From CAYNRE01 sp964399535 (GTDB lineage Bacteria > Planctomycetota > Planctomycetia > Pirellulales > CAYNRE01), in contig CAYNRE010000074.1 in NCBI GenBank assembly GCA_964399535.1, forward strand, positions 80,209-144,208: DNA of 64,000 nucleotides, given 5' to 3'. The notes under the pieces were generated by a model. That model had not been told where the DNA came from. It was given only the letters and a program-made list of their open reading frames with translations, and did not search any database. Made by a program: the position numbers and the translations under genes. This document shows, piece after piece, positions 34,670 to 42,565 of this stretch. Position 1 is the first letter of the stretch. Each line of letters starts with the position of its first letter.

Positions 34670-35089
34670 TCAAGGCGTGGTCCGCGCGACCGGGGCCGAA
34701 GGGAAGTGCTCCGTGTGCGACTCTCCGTTGCGCCCGAAATAGATAACGCGACGGCCGCTGATCTGCACGAAGTAGCCCACGCATCCTGCGGCCATCGTCT
34801 TGCCAATAAAGTCCAGGTAAGTGTGTTCGTTCTGCTGACTCTGGCGAACGGCTGCTTCGACGGCGGAAATTGAAAACTCCGCGGCAGTCTCGTGAGACTT
34901 ATGGGGCGTGGAGACTACCAGCGAGTCGCCGTCTGGAAGGTAGTAGGTAATTTCCCGTCGGCTGTAGTCCGCGTGATACCGTTCCACGCCGATCTCGGCG
35001 AGCCTGCCGACGATTTCCGGAAAGCTCAGCTCTCCGGTCAATGCCCCCTGCGCGCACCGCTGAATAACCTGCGACTGGTTCGCGTCCAT
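34670..35089 (-). CDS. DUF1398 family protein
   Basis: The 139-residue soluble protein matches the DUF1398 (YbcV-like) family: VIQRCAQGALTGELSFPEIV, GVERYHADYSRREITYYLPDG (in two pieces), TYLDFIGKTMAAGCVGYFV and a final VIYFGRNGESHTEHFP. The family has no known biochemical role. It starts with an ATG and is the downstream neighbour of the marR gene on the same strand (38 bases apart), so the two are probably co-transcribed and it may be under MarR control. Confidence 0.85.
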   Translation of the reverse strand: MDANQSQVIQRCAQGALTGELSFPEIVGRLAEIGVERYHADYSRREITYYLPDGDSLVVSTPHKSHETAAEFSISAVEAAVRQSQQNEHTYLDFIGKTMAAGCVGYFVQISGRRVIYFGRNGESHTEHFPSAPVARTTP

Positions 35090-35126
35090 CTTCTACATCG
35101 CTCCCGGGAGATTCCTGCGACGGGAT

Positions 35127-35585
35127 TCAATCCACCGGCACGTCTTTCCAGCCGTGCCGACGGACCATGTCCTGCAGCAGGTTGAACAGCTTGGTTTTTT
35201 CATTGGGCCTGAGGTGTCCGAAAAATTCGCGATCGTTCTCGTCGGCCAGCCGGGCCAAGGCGGGCACCAGCCGCTTGCCCGCGGCCGTGAGTTCGACGGT
35301 TTGATAGCGCCGGTCCTCGTCCGAAACCGAGCGCACTACCAGCTTTTTGCGACAAAGCCTTTCGAGAAGCTTGGAAACCGCCGCTCGCGTCAGGCCGACC
35401 GACTCGGCGAGCTGGCTCGGGCAGACCACCCCCGCGTCCCACATTTCCCGCACAAGAACCCACTCGGCGACCGTAACCCCGTGAGCCTCGATCTTCCGCG
35501 CGAACGCGTGGGAGACATGGTTTGAGACGAATCGCAGCCAGTAGCCTGCGTGGTCTTCCAGGATGCTCGGTTTCTTCCTCCCCAT
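35127..35585 (-). CDS. MarR-family transcriptional regulator
   Basis: The 152-residue winged-helix protein has the MarR layout: an N-terminal dimerisation helix, SQLAESVGLTRAAVSKLLERL as the recognition region, and the wing VSDEDRRYQTVELTAAGKRLV (in two pieces) with the D-x-R motif. It probably represses its own operon through the palindrome at 35595-35616. The ligand is unknown. The ATG at 35585 follows a G-rich segment. Confidence 0.92.
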   Translation of the reverse strand: MGRKKPSILEDHAGYWLRFVSNHVSHAFARKIEAHGVTVAEWVLVREMWDAGVVCPSQLAESVGLTRAAVSKLLERLCRKKLVVRSVSDEDRRYQTVELTAAGKRLVPALARLADENDREFFGHLRPNEKTKLFNLLQDMVRRHGWKDVPVD

Positions 35586-35594
35586 TTGGCTGCC

Positions 35595-35616
35595 TATAGT
35601 TTCCTAGGAAAGTATA
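35595..35616 (-). promoter_or_regulatory. MarR operator palindrome overlapping the -10 region
   Basis: The core TTTCCTAGGAAA (35600-35611) is a perfect 12-bp palindrome and extends to 22 bp (TATAG on one side, GTATA on the other) with a single mismatched pair. On the minus strand it contains TATACT, a good -10 box, ten bases upstream of the marR ATG region. It is the natural binding site for the adjacent MarR dimer. Confidence 0.72.
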
Positions 35617-36290
35617 ACGGTTGCTCCAGAGGACGTCGATCGCGCGGTGCCCAGGGCAGGTTGGACCTCGAGGCGAGCGAGTCGAGATTGTCATTATCGT
35701 GACTTCCTCTCGCCTACCGAAAACGGCCGCTTGCCGTATGCTTCGCCGCTCAGGATTCCAGCGAGAACAGCTTCAACGGCCCTCTCGTCACCCCTACTGA
35801 ATGTCGCCGCCGCCCCCACGGACAGCGGCGGGGTTGGCTTGGTTTTCCGGCAAGCCACGCACGCGAGTAGAGTTCTTGAGGTTTTCCTGGGCTGCGCGGA
35901 GGCGCGAAGGCTCAGAATCGGTCGTGCAAAGCTGGAAACTGGCCGCGGCGTGGCACCGTACTCTCAGGGCACCGCCGCCTGGAAGGTCGCCGCCAGACCG
36001 GTTTTCGCTGGCTACCTCGTTCGAAAACCACGGGGGCCGCCAAGGATCGATTAGCGACCCCCGCAGAGTCTGCTGCCCCAGCAATTCGAATTGACCCAAC
36101 AGCGAGCACCATTGGCCGTGGAGCCGACGTGATCTCGCGGGCGATTCAAGCACTCACTTCTAGCCCGGGTTCGCGCCTGGCATTCGATCGGTTTGGCACA
36201 TGGATTGCACCCGGAGGGGCTAGTGCGGGGAAGGATTTCCAAACGAAACCGATTCCCTTCGACCTGACCCGCCCAGGGGGGGCTGAGATC
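35617..36290. other. Intergenic region without a supported gene
   Basis: About 670 bases separate the divergent marR and acetolactate-decarboxylase-like genes. Open frames on both strands give Ser/Arg/Pro-rich translations with no domain. Slightly lower GC than the surrounding genes and no repeat structure were noted. Confidence 0.4.
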
Positions 36291-37067
36291 ATGAGCGTCG
36301 CAAGATGTGTGTGTCTGTCCGGGGCCTTGTTCGCAACGCAGGCGTTTGCGCTTTCGGGGGTGCGGGCGGGCGAGCAGACCCGACTGCCGGGCACCATCGT
36401 CCGATTCGGAACGATGCACGAAGCGATCGGCCAACAACATCATCAGGGTCGGGCGACGTTTGCCGAACTGCTGAAGCAGCCACACTTTTTTGCCGTTGCG
36501 GCCCTGGAAGGGCTGCGCGGCGAAGCGACGGTCGTGGATGGTCAGCTCACGGTAACCAGGGTCGACGCCCAAGGACGCCTGTTGCCCGTGACCGATCCCA
36601 ACGGCGAACTGCAGGCCACCTTGCTCGTTGGGGGCTACGTCGATTCGTGGTCGGAACATGTTGTGCCCCAAGACGTTCCGGCCGACAAGTTCGACGACTA
36701 TATCGCCGAGGTAGCTGGGCAGTCGGGTATCGACCTCAGTCAGCCGCTGGTCTTCACCCTGGAGGGAACCTTTCAACACCTCAAGCTGCATGTCATCAAC
36801 GGCGCGTGCCCTCTGCACGCACGCTTGAAGCAGCTCGATTTGGCCGCGGAAGAGCGGCCCTTCGAGGCGGAGTTTGGCGAAATCGATGGTACGGTCGTTG
36901 GCATTTTCGCCAAGGACGCCGTCGGTAAGCTGACGCATCCGGCAACGTCAACGCATAACCATCTCGTGTTCACCGATCCTGCGTCACAGTCCAGAGCCAC
37001 CGGCCACATCGAACAAGCCGGCATCGGCAAGGGCAGTGTATTGCGGTTTCCGAAGGCAAGGCAGTAG
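36291..37067 (+). CDS. Secreted acetolactate decarboxylase-like (BudA fold) protein
   Basis: The 258-residue product starts at the ATG at 36291 after a G-rich binding site; the longer open frame upstream has no similarity. A signal peptide is present (VCLSGALFATQAFALSGVRAG). The rest follows the BudA pattern: ATFAELLKQPHFFAVAALEG then GEATVVDGQL, DGTVVGIFA, and a metal-binding T-H-N-H-L-V-F-T followed by T-G-H-I, matching H-x-H and G-G-H of alpha-acetolactate decarboxylase. Export is unusual for that enzyme, although some Bacillus forms are secreted. It is followed 196 bases later by the DsrE gene. Confidence 0.78.
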   Translation: MSVARCVCLSGALFATQAFALSGVRAGEQTRLPGTIVRFGTMHEAIGQQHHQGRATFAELLKQPHFFAVAALEGLRGEATVVDGQLTVTRVDAQGRLLPVTDPNGELQATLLVGGYVDSWSEHVVPQDVPADKFDDYIAEVAGQSGIDLSQPLVFTLEGTFQHLKLHVINGACPLHARLKQLDLAAEERPFEAEFGEIDGTVVGIFAKDAVGKLTHPATSTHNHLVFTDPASQSRATGHIEQAGIGKGSVLRFPKARQ

Positions 37068-37263
37068 CGGTGTGCGACCTGCGCCCAGGAGTGCACAGAT
37101 TCGCGCGCTTGGCACATTTTTGACAGCGGACCAGTTCGCGGCTCGTTCGTACTGGTCGGGGGAAACTCGGCTCGCGCCGACCCCCCGACCGCCGAGCGGT
37201 TGCCTGCGGGTTTCGCGCGGGGAAAGAGCAAATTCGTTTCTGACCAACAGGGAGCATCGTCCG

Positions 37264-37719
37264 ATGAAGACACCACTTTTCGCAATGGCAGTTGGCGTTG
37301 GCTTGCTGGGCTCGATTGTCGCGTCGATCGGCAACCTAAGCGCCGCGAATCCGTCCGAGGCCAAACCCGTTGTTGTGCATCTGTCTAAGTTCACCAATGA
37401 TTTACACGCCGTTTCCATGGCCCTCAAACTTGGAACTGGCATGCAGGAGAAAGGGGCGTCGGTGGCGCTATTCCTGGACCTCGACGCCGTGCGGCTCGTC
37501 GACCAGCGGCAGCCGCTCGACCTGGTTTGGGGCCACGGTAAGCCTGTCGGCGAGCTCTACGATAAGTTCGTCAAGGCGGGCGGCAAGACCCTTGTGTGTC
37601 CTCACTGCGCGCATGCAGTCGGATTGGCCCAGGAGAATCTCCGGCCCCAAGCCGAGATTGCAGCAGAGGGCCAAGTGGTCGACGTGATGTTGAACGCGGA
37701 CAAAATTCTGGACTACTAA
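37264..37719 (+). CDS. Exported DsrE/DsrF-like protein
   Basis: The 151-residue protein starts with a signal peptide (FAMAVGVGLLGSIVASIGNLSAA). The mature part has the DsrE-like fold: VVVHLSKFTNDLHAVSMALKLG, VALFLDLDAVRLVD, LYDKFVKAGGKTLVCPHCAHAVG (in two pieces) and a C-terminal V-M-L-N-A-D-K-I-L-D-Y. The C-P-H-C motif lies in the position of the redox or sulfur-carrying cysteine of DsrE proteins. Most DsrE proteins are cytoplasmic; this one is predicted to be exported. GGGAG lies ten bases before the ATG. Confidence 0.82.
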   Translation: MKTPLFAMAVGVGLLGSIVASIGNLSAANPSEAKPVVVHLSKFTNDLHAVSMALKLGTGMQEKGASVALFLDLDAVRLVDQRQPLDLVWGHGKPVGELYDKFVKAGGKTLVCPHCAHAVGLAQENLRPQAEIAAEGQVVDVMLNADKILDY

Positions 37720-37880
37720 TAGGGCCTAAGGCTCGCCAAAGCGGTCGGTGCAACGACCGCCCGCCCGGGTCCGAGTTACCTCGCGGCTGCCCGAAGCACA
37801 AACGATCGCATTTCGGCCCGGAGTTCCAGGCCGAAAGAACACGTTGGGCTTTCCAGAGCCGCGACACGCCGTTTCGCAAG

Positions 37881-37920
37881 AAGCCCTTCGGCACCGGGCC
37901 TGCCGAAGGGCTTTTCTATT
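37881..37920 (+). terminator. Rho-independent terminator
   Basis: AAGCCCTTCGGCA (37881-37893) pairs perfectly with TGCCGAAGGGCTT (37901-37913) around a 7-base loop, followed by TTCTATT. It ends the DsrE transcript 160 bases after its stop and, having A residues on the other side, could also work in reverse. Confidence 0.8.
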
Positions 37921-38058
37921 GCATCGCCCCGCGCCGACCCCGCAAAGGCTTGCGCCACCCGCAGATGGTCTGGGCGGGTAGATTCCCCGCGCATCGCTAC
38001 GGTAAGCTAAGGGTCGCTGGCCCTTGTTTGCTGTGCAAACCTACCCACGCCAACCTCC

Positions 38059-39729
38059 ATGCCCCCCAATCGCCCGCCTGACGACCGAACGTTGCGGCCC
38101 GACGTGACGGTGGACTACCGCGGCCCGGCGGAGACCTCGGCGACTCCTGGGGCGACGCTGGCGGCCGCCTCGAGCGATTCATTCAAATCAGGTGCCAGCG
38201 ATTCCGGTGCGGAGGCCCAGGTCGACCCGCGGCCGCGCACCCCCAAACGCATCGCGTCGTACGAGATTCTCGCGGAGATCGGCCGAGGGGGAATGGGGGT
38301 TGTCTACAAGGCGCAAGATCCGCGGCTGAAGCGCGCGGTGGCCTTGAAAGTGATCCTCGCCGGTGGGCACGCGGGCGAGGTCGAACTGGCCCGCTTTCAA
38401 ATTGAAGCCGAGGCCGTCGCGCGGCTCAGCCACCACCATTTCGTTCAGATTTACGAAGTCGGCTCGGACGAAGGTTTGCCCTTTTTGGCCCTGGAATATT
38501 GCGGCGGCGGCAGCCTTGAAGACCGGGTGGTGCGGTCGCCCCTTGCGCCGCACGACGCGGCGGAGTTAGTTGCCAAGCTTGCCGACGCCATGGAACACGC
38601 GCACCGGGCCGGGGTGATTCACCGCGACCTGAAGCCGGGCAATATCCTCTTCGACGAAAACGGCGAACCGAAGATCACCGACTTTGGCCTGGCCAAAAAG
38701 GTGGGCGAGAACGATAGCCATACTCGAACCGTGTCGGTCATGGGCAGCCTCGGCTACATGTCGCCCGAGCAGGCCAGCGGCCGCACTCGCGAGGCGACGC
38801 CGGCGGTCGATCTCTACGCCCTGGGGGCGATTCTGTACCGGCTGCTCACCGGCAAAACGCCGTTCGAGGGTTCCTCGACCGCGGAATCGCTTCAATTGGT
38901 CATCCATGGCGTTCCCGTGCCGGTGCGGCGGGTGCGCCCGGCGTGTCCGCGCGACCTGGACACGATTTGTCTGAAGTGCCTGGAGAAATCGCCTTCGGCA
39001 CGCTACGGCTCCGCGGCGGAGCTGGCCGACGATTTGCGTCGCTTCCTGCGGGGCGAGCCCATTACTGCTCGCGCGGCCACGCCCCTCGAGCAACTGGTCA
39101 GTTGGTCGCGGCGCAACCCGCTGCCGACAACCATTGCCTCGGGTGGCGTGGTGATGCTGGCGCTTCTGGCCGGCGCCATGGCCTGGACCACGTACCGCAA
39201 CTACCGAACGATCGAGACCATTCAGCACCGCGACATGCGGATCCAGGCATTGCGCGGCGAAATCCTCTACCTCGATGAGCTGTTGACCAGCTCCTGCGCG
39301 CTGGCGGCGGTAACCGGGGAATCGCGCTGGGAAGATCGTTACCGAAAACACCTGCCCCAGCTCGACGCCGCGATCCGCGAGGCCATCGAACTGGTTCCCG
39401 GCGCCGAAGCCGAACTGATCGAGGTGAGCGACGCGAACGCGGCGCTGGTGCGGCTGGAAGATCGGGCGTTTGCCTTGGTTCGGCAAAGCGAGTTGGCCGG
39501 GGCCTGGCAGCTCATCAACGGCGACGAATACCGGCGCGACAAGCGCGAGTATGCCGACGGGCTGACCTCGTTCTCCAGCCGGCTGGCAGAGTATTCCAAT
39601 CGAGCGATCCAAGACGCACGCAGCGAGGCGACAGGGTTTCTCGTCGCGGCGACAGGCCTGGGGAGCCTGGTCGTGGCGATCCTGCTGGTGGGCGCCTACA
39701 GCATGCTGCGCGTGCTGCGGGCGGGCTGA
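38059..39729 (+). CDS. Membrane-anchored Ser/Thr protein kinase (PknB-like)
   Basis: The 556-residue protein has a Thr/Ser-rich N-terminus, a kinase domain at about 66-330 and two hydrophobic helices (about 355-377 and 525-548). Kinase motifs are complete: GRGGMGVVYKA, A-L-K-V with the ATP lysine, HRDLKPGNI, DFGLAKK, GYMSPEQ and DLYALGAIL. The roughly 150 residues between the two helices are probably periplasmic and helical (LDELLTSSCALAAVTGESRW), like a sensory four-helix bundle. The frame continues open for 88 codons after the TGA at 39727-39729. It appears monocistronic. Confidence 0.92.
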   Translation: MPPNRPPDDRTLRPDVTVDYRGPAETSATPGATLAAASSDSFKSGASDSGAEAQVDPRPRTPKRIASYEILAEIGRGGMGVVYKAQDPRLKRAVALKVILAGGHAGEVELARFQIEAEAVARLSHHHFVQIYEVGSDEGLPFLALEYCGGGSLEDRVVRSPLAPHDAAELVAKLADAMEHAHRAGVIHRDLKPGNILFDENGEPKITDFGLAKKVGENDSHTRTVSVMGSLGYMSPEQASGRTREATPAVDLYALGAILYRLLTGKTPFEGSSTAESLQLVIHGVPVPVRRVRPACPRDLDTICLKCLEKSPSARYGSAAELADDLRRFLRGEPITARAATPLEQLVSWSRRNPLPTTIASGGVVMLALLAGAMAWTTYRNYRTIETIQHRDMRIQALRGEILYLDELLTSSCALAAVTGESRWEDRYRKHLPQLDAAIREAIELVPGAEAELIEVSDANAALVRLEDRAFALVRQSELAGAWQLINGDEYRRDKREYADGLTSFSSRLAEYSNRAIQDARSEATGFLVAATGLGSLVVAILLVGAYSMLRVLRAG

Positions 39730-40244
39730 AGCCCGCTTGCGGGCGCTTCTGCTCGGGCCTCGTCGCCCCGGCGGCCACCGCTCGACCATCCGGCCGGGAT
39801 TCGCGAGATTACGCGGGTGGCGCCGGCCGGTCCGGGGTTGGCCACGCCGTCGGCCGCGGCTCGCGGGGCTAGCCAGGCCCGCGGGGGTGATCTTGCCGAG
39901 GGAGCCCAGCACCTGGCCGAAATCGCCTTCGACGTGGGCGGGCAAGGCCTAAAGGCGGACCTGCGACCGACGCTTCCGCTGGTGGTTCGCTGGTAACTCT
40001 GGCGATCGTGCAACGAGCAGGGCTCGCCGTCCCTGGCCGCGGCAGCCCGTCCGACGGCGGCGTCGCGACTCCCGGGCCTGGGCAAACCTGCCAGGCCCAA
40101 GCAATCGGGGTTGTCTTCGTGTCGATTGGCCGTTCCGAGCCGAGGGTGCGGTTCGAGTGCCGCTTTCGGTGAACCATATTCGGCCGGGTGTTGTCCTGGA
40201 ATCGACTGCCCGAGGCAGGATCAGACCACGGAGTGCGCCTCGCG
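39730..40244. other. Region downstream of the kinase, open in the kinase frame to 39996
   Basis: No independent gene is supported. The first 88 codons are open in the same frame as the kinase and read as Ala/Gly/Pro/Arg-rich sequence (for example LAEGAQHLAEIAFDVGGQG) until TAA at 39994-39996. The remaining bases up to the GNAT start show no gene. Confidence 0.4.
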
Positions 40245-40721
40245 ATGCAAATCAGAAATCTCGAACCCGTGGACCTAGACAGCGTGGTGCAGTTGTCGCT
40301 CCGGGCCTGGGAGCCTGTTTTCGCTTCGATCGAACAGAGTCTACAGCCCGAGGTCTATCGGTGTTTTTTTCCCGATTGGCGCGAGGAGCAGAAAACCTCA
40401 GTGGAAACGGTTTGTCGCGACCCCGAGGCACACGTTTGGGTCGCGGAATCCGCAGGCCGAATCGCGGGCTTTTCGGCCGTCTATCGACGGACACCCACCT
40501 ACGGCGAGATCTACATGATTGCGGTCGACCCCGAGTTTCAAAAGTGCCGGGTGGGCGCCCAGCTTACCGAACACTCGGTCGCTTGGATGCAGCAGCAGGG
40601 AATCCAAGTGGCCATGGTCGAGACGGGGGCCGACCCCGGCCACGGCCCCGCGCGGCGGCTGTACGAGAGCCAGGGATTTCGCCTTTGGCCGGTGGCTCGG
40701 TACTTTCGCTATCTCGCGTAG
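40245..40721 (+). CDS. GNAT-family N-acetyltransferase
   Basis: The 158-residue protein starts at the ATG giving MQIRNLEPVDLDSVVQLSLRAWEPVF (in two pieces). It has GNAT motif A (I-Y-M-I-A-V-D-P-E-F-Q-K-C-R-V-G-A-Q-L), a variant of the acetyl-CoA-binding Q-x-x-G-x-G/A loop in which the usual second glycine pattern reads CRVGAQL, and the C-terminal ARRLYESQGFRLWP. The acceptor substrate cannot be predicted. It converges with the next gene. Confidence 0.88.
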   Translation: MQIRNLEPVDLDSVVQLSLRAWEPVFASIEQSLQPEVYRCFFPDWREEQKTSVETVCRDPEAHVWVAESAGRIAGFSAVYRRTPTYGEIYMIAVDPEFQKCRVGAQLTEHSVAWMQQQGIQVAMVETGADPGHGPARRLYESQGFRLWPVARYFRYLA

Positions 40722-40757
40722 CACCTTTGGGCCGGCCGGCACCGATCTGGAATTGCG

Positions 40758-41888
40758 CTACGGCTCCAGGTGCCAGCCGCTGGAATCGGCCACCAGCCGG
40801 GTATGGCCCCGAAATTTCTCGTACGTCGTGCGCATCTCGTCGATGGAGTCGAAGTAGCCGACCAGGTGGGCCGCGCTAAAGGTTTCGCCGGCGCGCACGG
40901 GCCGTCCGTGAATCTCCTCGATCATCACGATGATTCCACCGGGGCGTTGGCTGCACCAGGCCTCGTACACCACGCTCGGCTGCAGCGTCAGCCCCGCCAG
41001 CCAGGGGCCATCCCGGCCGGTTTCGGGATCGCGCAGATGATAGGCTCGAATGAACTGCGCCGGCAGTTGGTGCGTGTCGCGGCGGTAGCCGTACTTCAAG
41101 TCGGGCGGAAAGGGCGTGAAAAACTCACGGGCCGGAATTCGCACCCCCTCGGGTCCACTCAAATAGCTTAGGAAGATCTCGCTGAAAGTATCTCCCTCGA
41201 CATGCCGCACGCAGCCGGGCGTGTCGTTGCGCAGAAACATCTCGGGCGAATCGTTGACGCTTTCCACCTGGTCCATCAGCAGGAAGTAGCGCACGCCGCG
41301 GGGAAATACCACCAGTTGAGTCCAGCGCGAGCCGGGCTTGCGGCCCGGGGCGGCGTATTCAAACTGGTAGCTGGTGCGGACGGCGACGAAATCGTCTCCC
41401 CGGATTACCTCGGGCTCGACCGGCTTCATCCGGTGGCACAATTGGGGCCCTTCCACCATGCGTTTGCGGTGGCTGGTGCCATGCGCCAGCCGCACATATT
41501 CGCGACGGTCGGGATCGGCTTCGTTGGCGTGCCACGAGTAGCGGCCGACGCCGTTGCCGTCGGAGGAGAACACCTGCTCGCCCCAGGCTTCGTCGCTGCC
41601 GGCTTCCATGAGCCAGTCGACCACCATCAGGCCGTCGCCCACTTCGCGAAAGCCGGTCGACTTATCGAGAAACGAGCCCTTCTCGATGCCGGTCATCCAG
41701 TGTTTGGGCTCGCGCTTGGGAATCACCGCTTCGAGCAGATCGGTCTCGATCTTGATACTCCGGTTGTCCTCGGTCGCCTTGGGCCAAGGGCCCGCCGAGC
41801 CAGGCTGCGCGCCGGCCATGGGGGCCGCCCCGCAAAGCGCCAGCGCCACGGCCGCCTGAATCGCGAAACAGAACCGGATATTCCTCAT
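40758..41888 (-). CDS. Secreted protein of unknown function
   Basis: The 376-residue protein has a signal peptide (FAIQAAVALALCGAAPMAGAQ, given here only in part) and no other membrane segment. The mature part is rich in aromatic residues and predicted beta strands (YVRLAHGTSH, FVAVRTSYQFEY, TQLVVFPRGVRYFLLMDQVE), giving the look of a beta-sandwich or supersandwich domain of a carbohydrate-active protein. No catalytic motif was recognised. It is likely a planctomycete-type periplasmic protein. The start ATG at 41888 is the first before the signal. Confidence 0.6.
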   Translation of the reverse strand: MRNIRFCFAIQAAVALALCGAAPMAGAQPGSAGPWPKATEDNRSIKIETDLLEAVIPKREPKHWMTGIEKGSFLDKSTGFREVGDGLMVVDWLMEAGSDEAWGEQVFSSDGNGVGRYSWHANEADPDRREYVRLAHGTSHRKRMVEGPQLCHRMKPVEPEVIRGDDFVAVRTSYQFEYAAPGRKPGSRWTQLVVFPRGVRYFLLMDQVESVNDSPEMFLRNDTPGCVRHVEGDTFSEIFLSYLSGPEGVRIPAREFFTPFPPDLKYGYRRDTHQLPAQFIRAYHLRDPETGRDGPWLAGLTLQPSVVYEAWCSQRPGGIIVMIEEIHGRPVRAGETFSAAHLVGYFDSIDEMRTTYEKFRGHTRLVADSSGWHLEP

Positions 41889-42032
41889 GCTTAATCACTC
41901 CCTGCCGGGCCTGAAAACGGGGCGCCCCCGCAGCGCCGAGCCGGCAGTTTACTGCCAGCGGCTAGCAAAGTCATACGTTGCGTGCCAAGCCTCACCAAGG
42001 CGCCAGCCCCTGCCGCCGTATGCCCGCGGGGC

Positions 42033-42076
42033 TTGCTTTCGCGGGTAATAAATCGTACATTTACGATATACGATTT
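42033..42076 (+). promoter_or_regulatory. arsR promoter with overlapping ArsR operator
   Basis: TTGCTT (42033-42038) and TACATT (42056-42061) are 17 bases apart. AAATCGTA (42050-42057) and TACGATTT (42069-42076) form an 8-bp inverted repeat with an 11-base spacer, and ATCGTA-CATT-TACGAT (42052-42067) a shorter one inside. Both cover the -10 box, as expected for ArsR autorepression. Confidence 0.68.
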
Positions 42077-42129
42077 TACGGGTCGATGATTCGAAACCAA
42101 TCGAACCGCCGCCACGGAGAACCGGAACC

Positions 42130-42453
42130 TTGGCCAGCCGAAGCTGTTGTTCTAGGGAATCCGCCAGTGAATCCAAAAGTGGCCTGGCTGCCGAGCGGCG
42201 AATCGCCCAGCTCGCCAAGGCCCTGGGCCACCCTGTGCGAGTGCGCATCCTGCGGATTCTGGCCAAGCGAAAAACTTGTGTCTGTGGTCAGTTGGTCGAC
42301 GAGCTGCCCGTGGCGCAATCGACCGTCTCCCAGCACCTCAAGGTGCTTAAGCAAGCCGGACTTATACAAGGCGAAATCGATGGTCCCCGGGTCTGCTACT
42401 GCGTCGATCCGGCCGCGCTCGACGAATTGAAGCAGCTCGTGGCCATGCTCTAA
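42130..42453 (+). CDS. arsR: ArsR-family metalloregulator
   Basis: The 107-residue winged-helix repressor probably starts at a TTG at 42130 (GGAG upstream). It has LAKALGHPVRVRILRILAKR, then K-T-C-V-C-G-Q-L, where the C-V-C pair matches the As(III)-binding E-x-C-V-C site of ArsR, and the recognition helix VAQSTVSQHLKVLKQAGLI. Additional cysteines occur near both ends. It precedes arsM by 112 bases and should control it through the operator upstream. Confidence 0.88.
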   Translation: MASRSCCSRESASESKSGLAAERRIAQLAKALGHPVRVRILRILAKRKTCVCGQLVDELPVAQSTVSQHLKVLKQAGLIQGEIDGPRVCYCVDPAALDELKQLVAML

Positions 42454-42565
42454 CGGGCGAAGCCAGCCGAATCGAAGGGGCGGCCAGCCAGGAGTTGGCC
42501 GAGCTGTCGGGGCCCAGCTCAGGGATTGAACTTGGCTTTTACTGGGGGCGAAACCGGGGAGGTGC

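Noticed and set aside
36051..36938. 295-residue minus-strand open frame
   Set aside because: Mostly the antisense of the acetolactate-decarboxylase-like gene; no domain or signal peptide.
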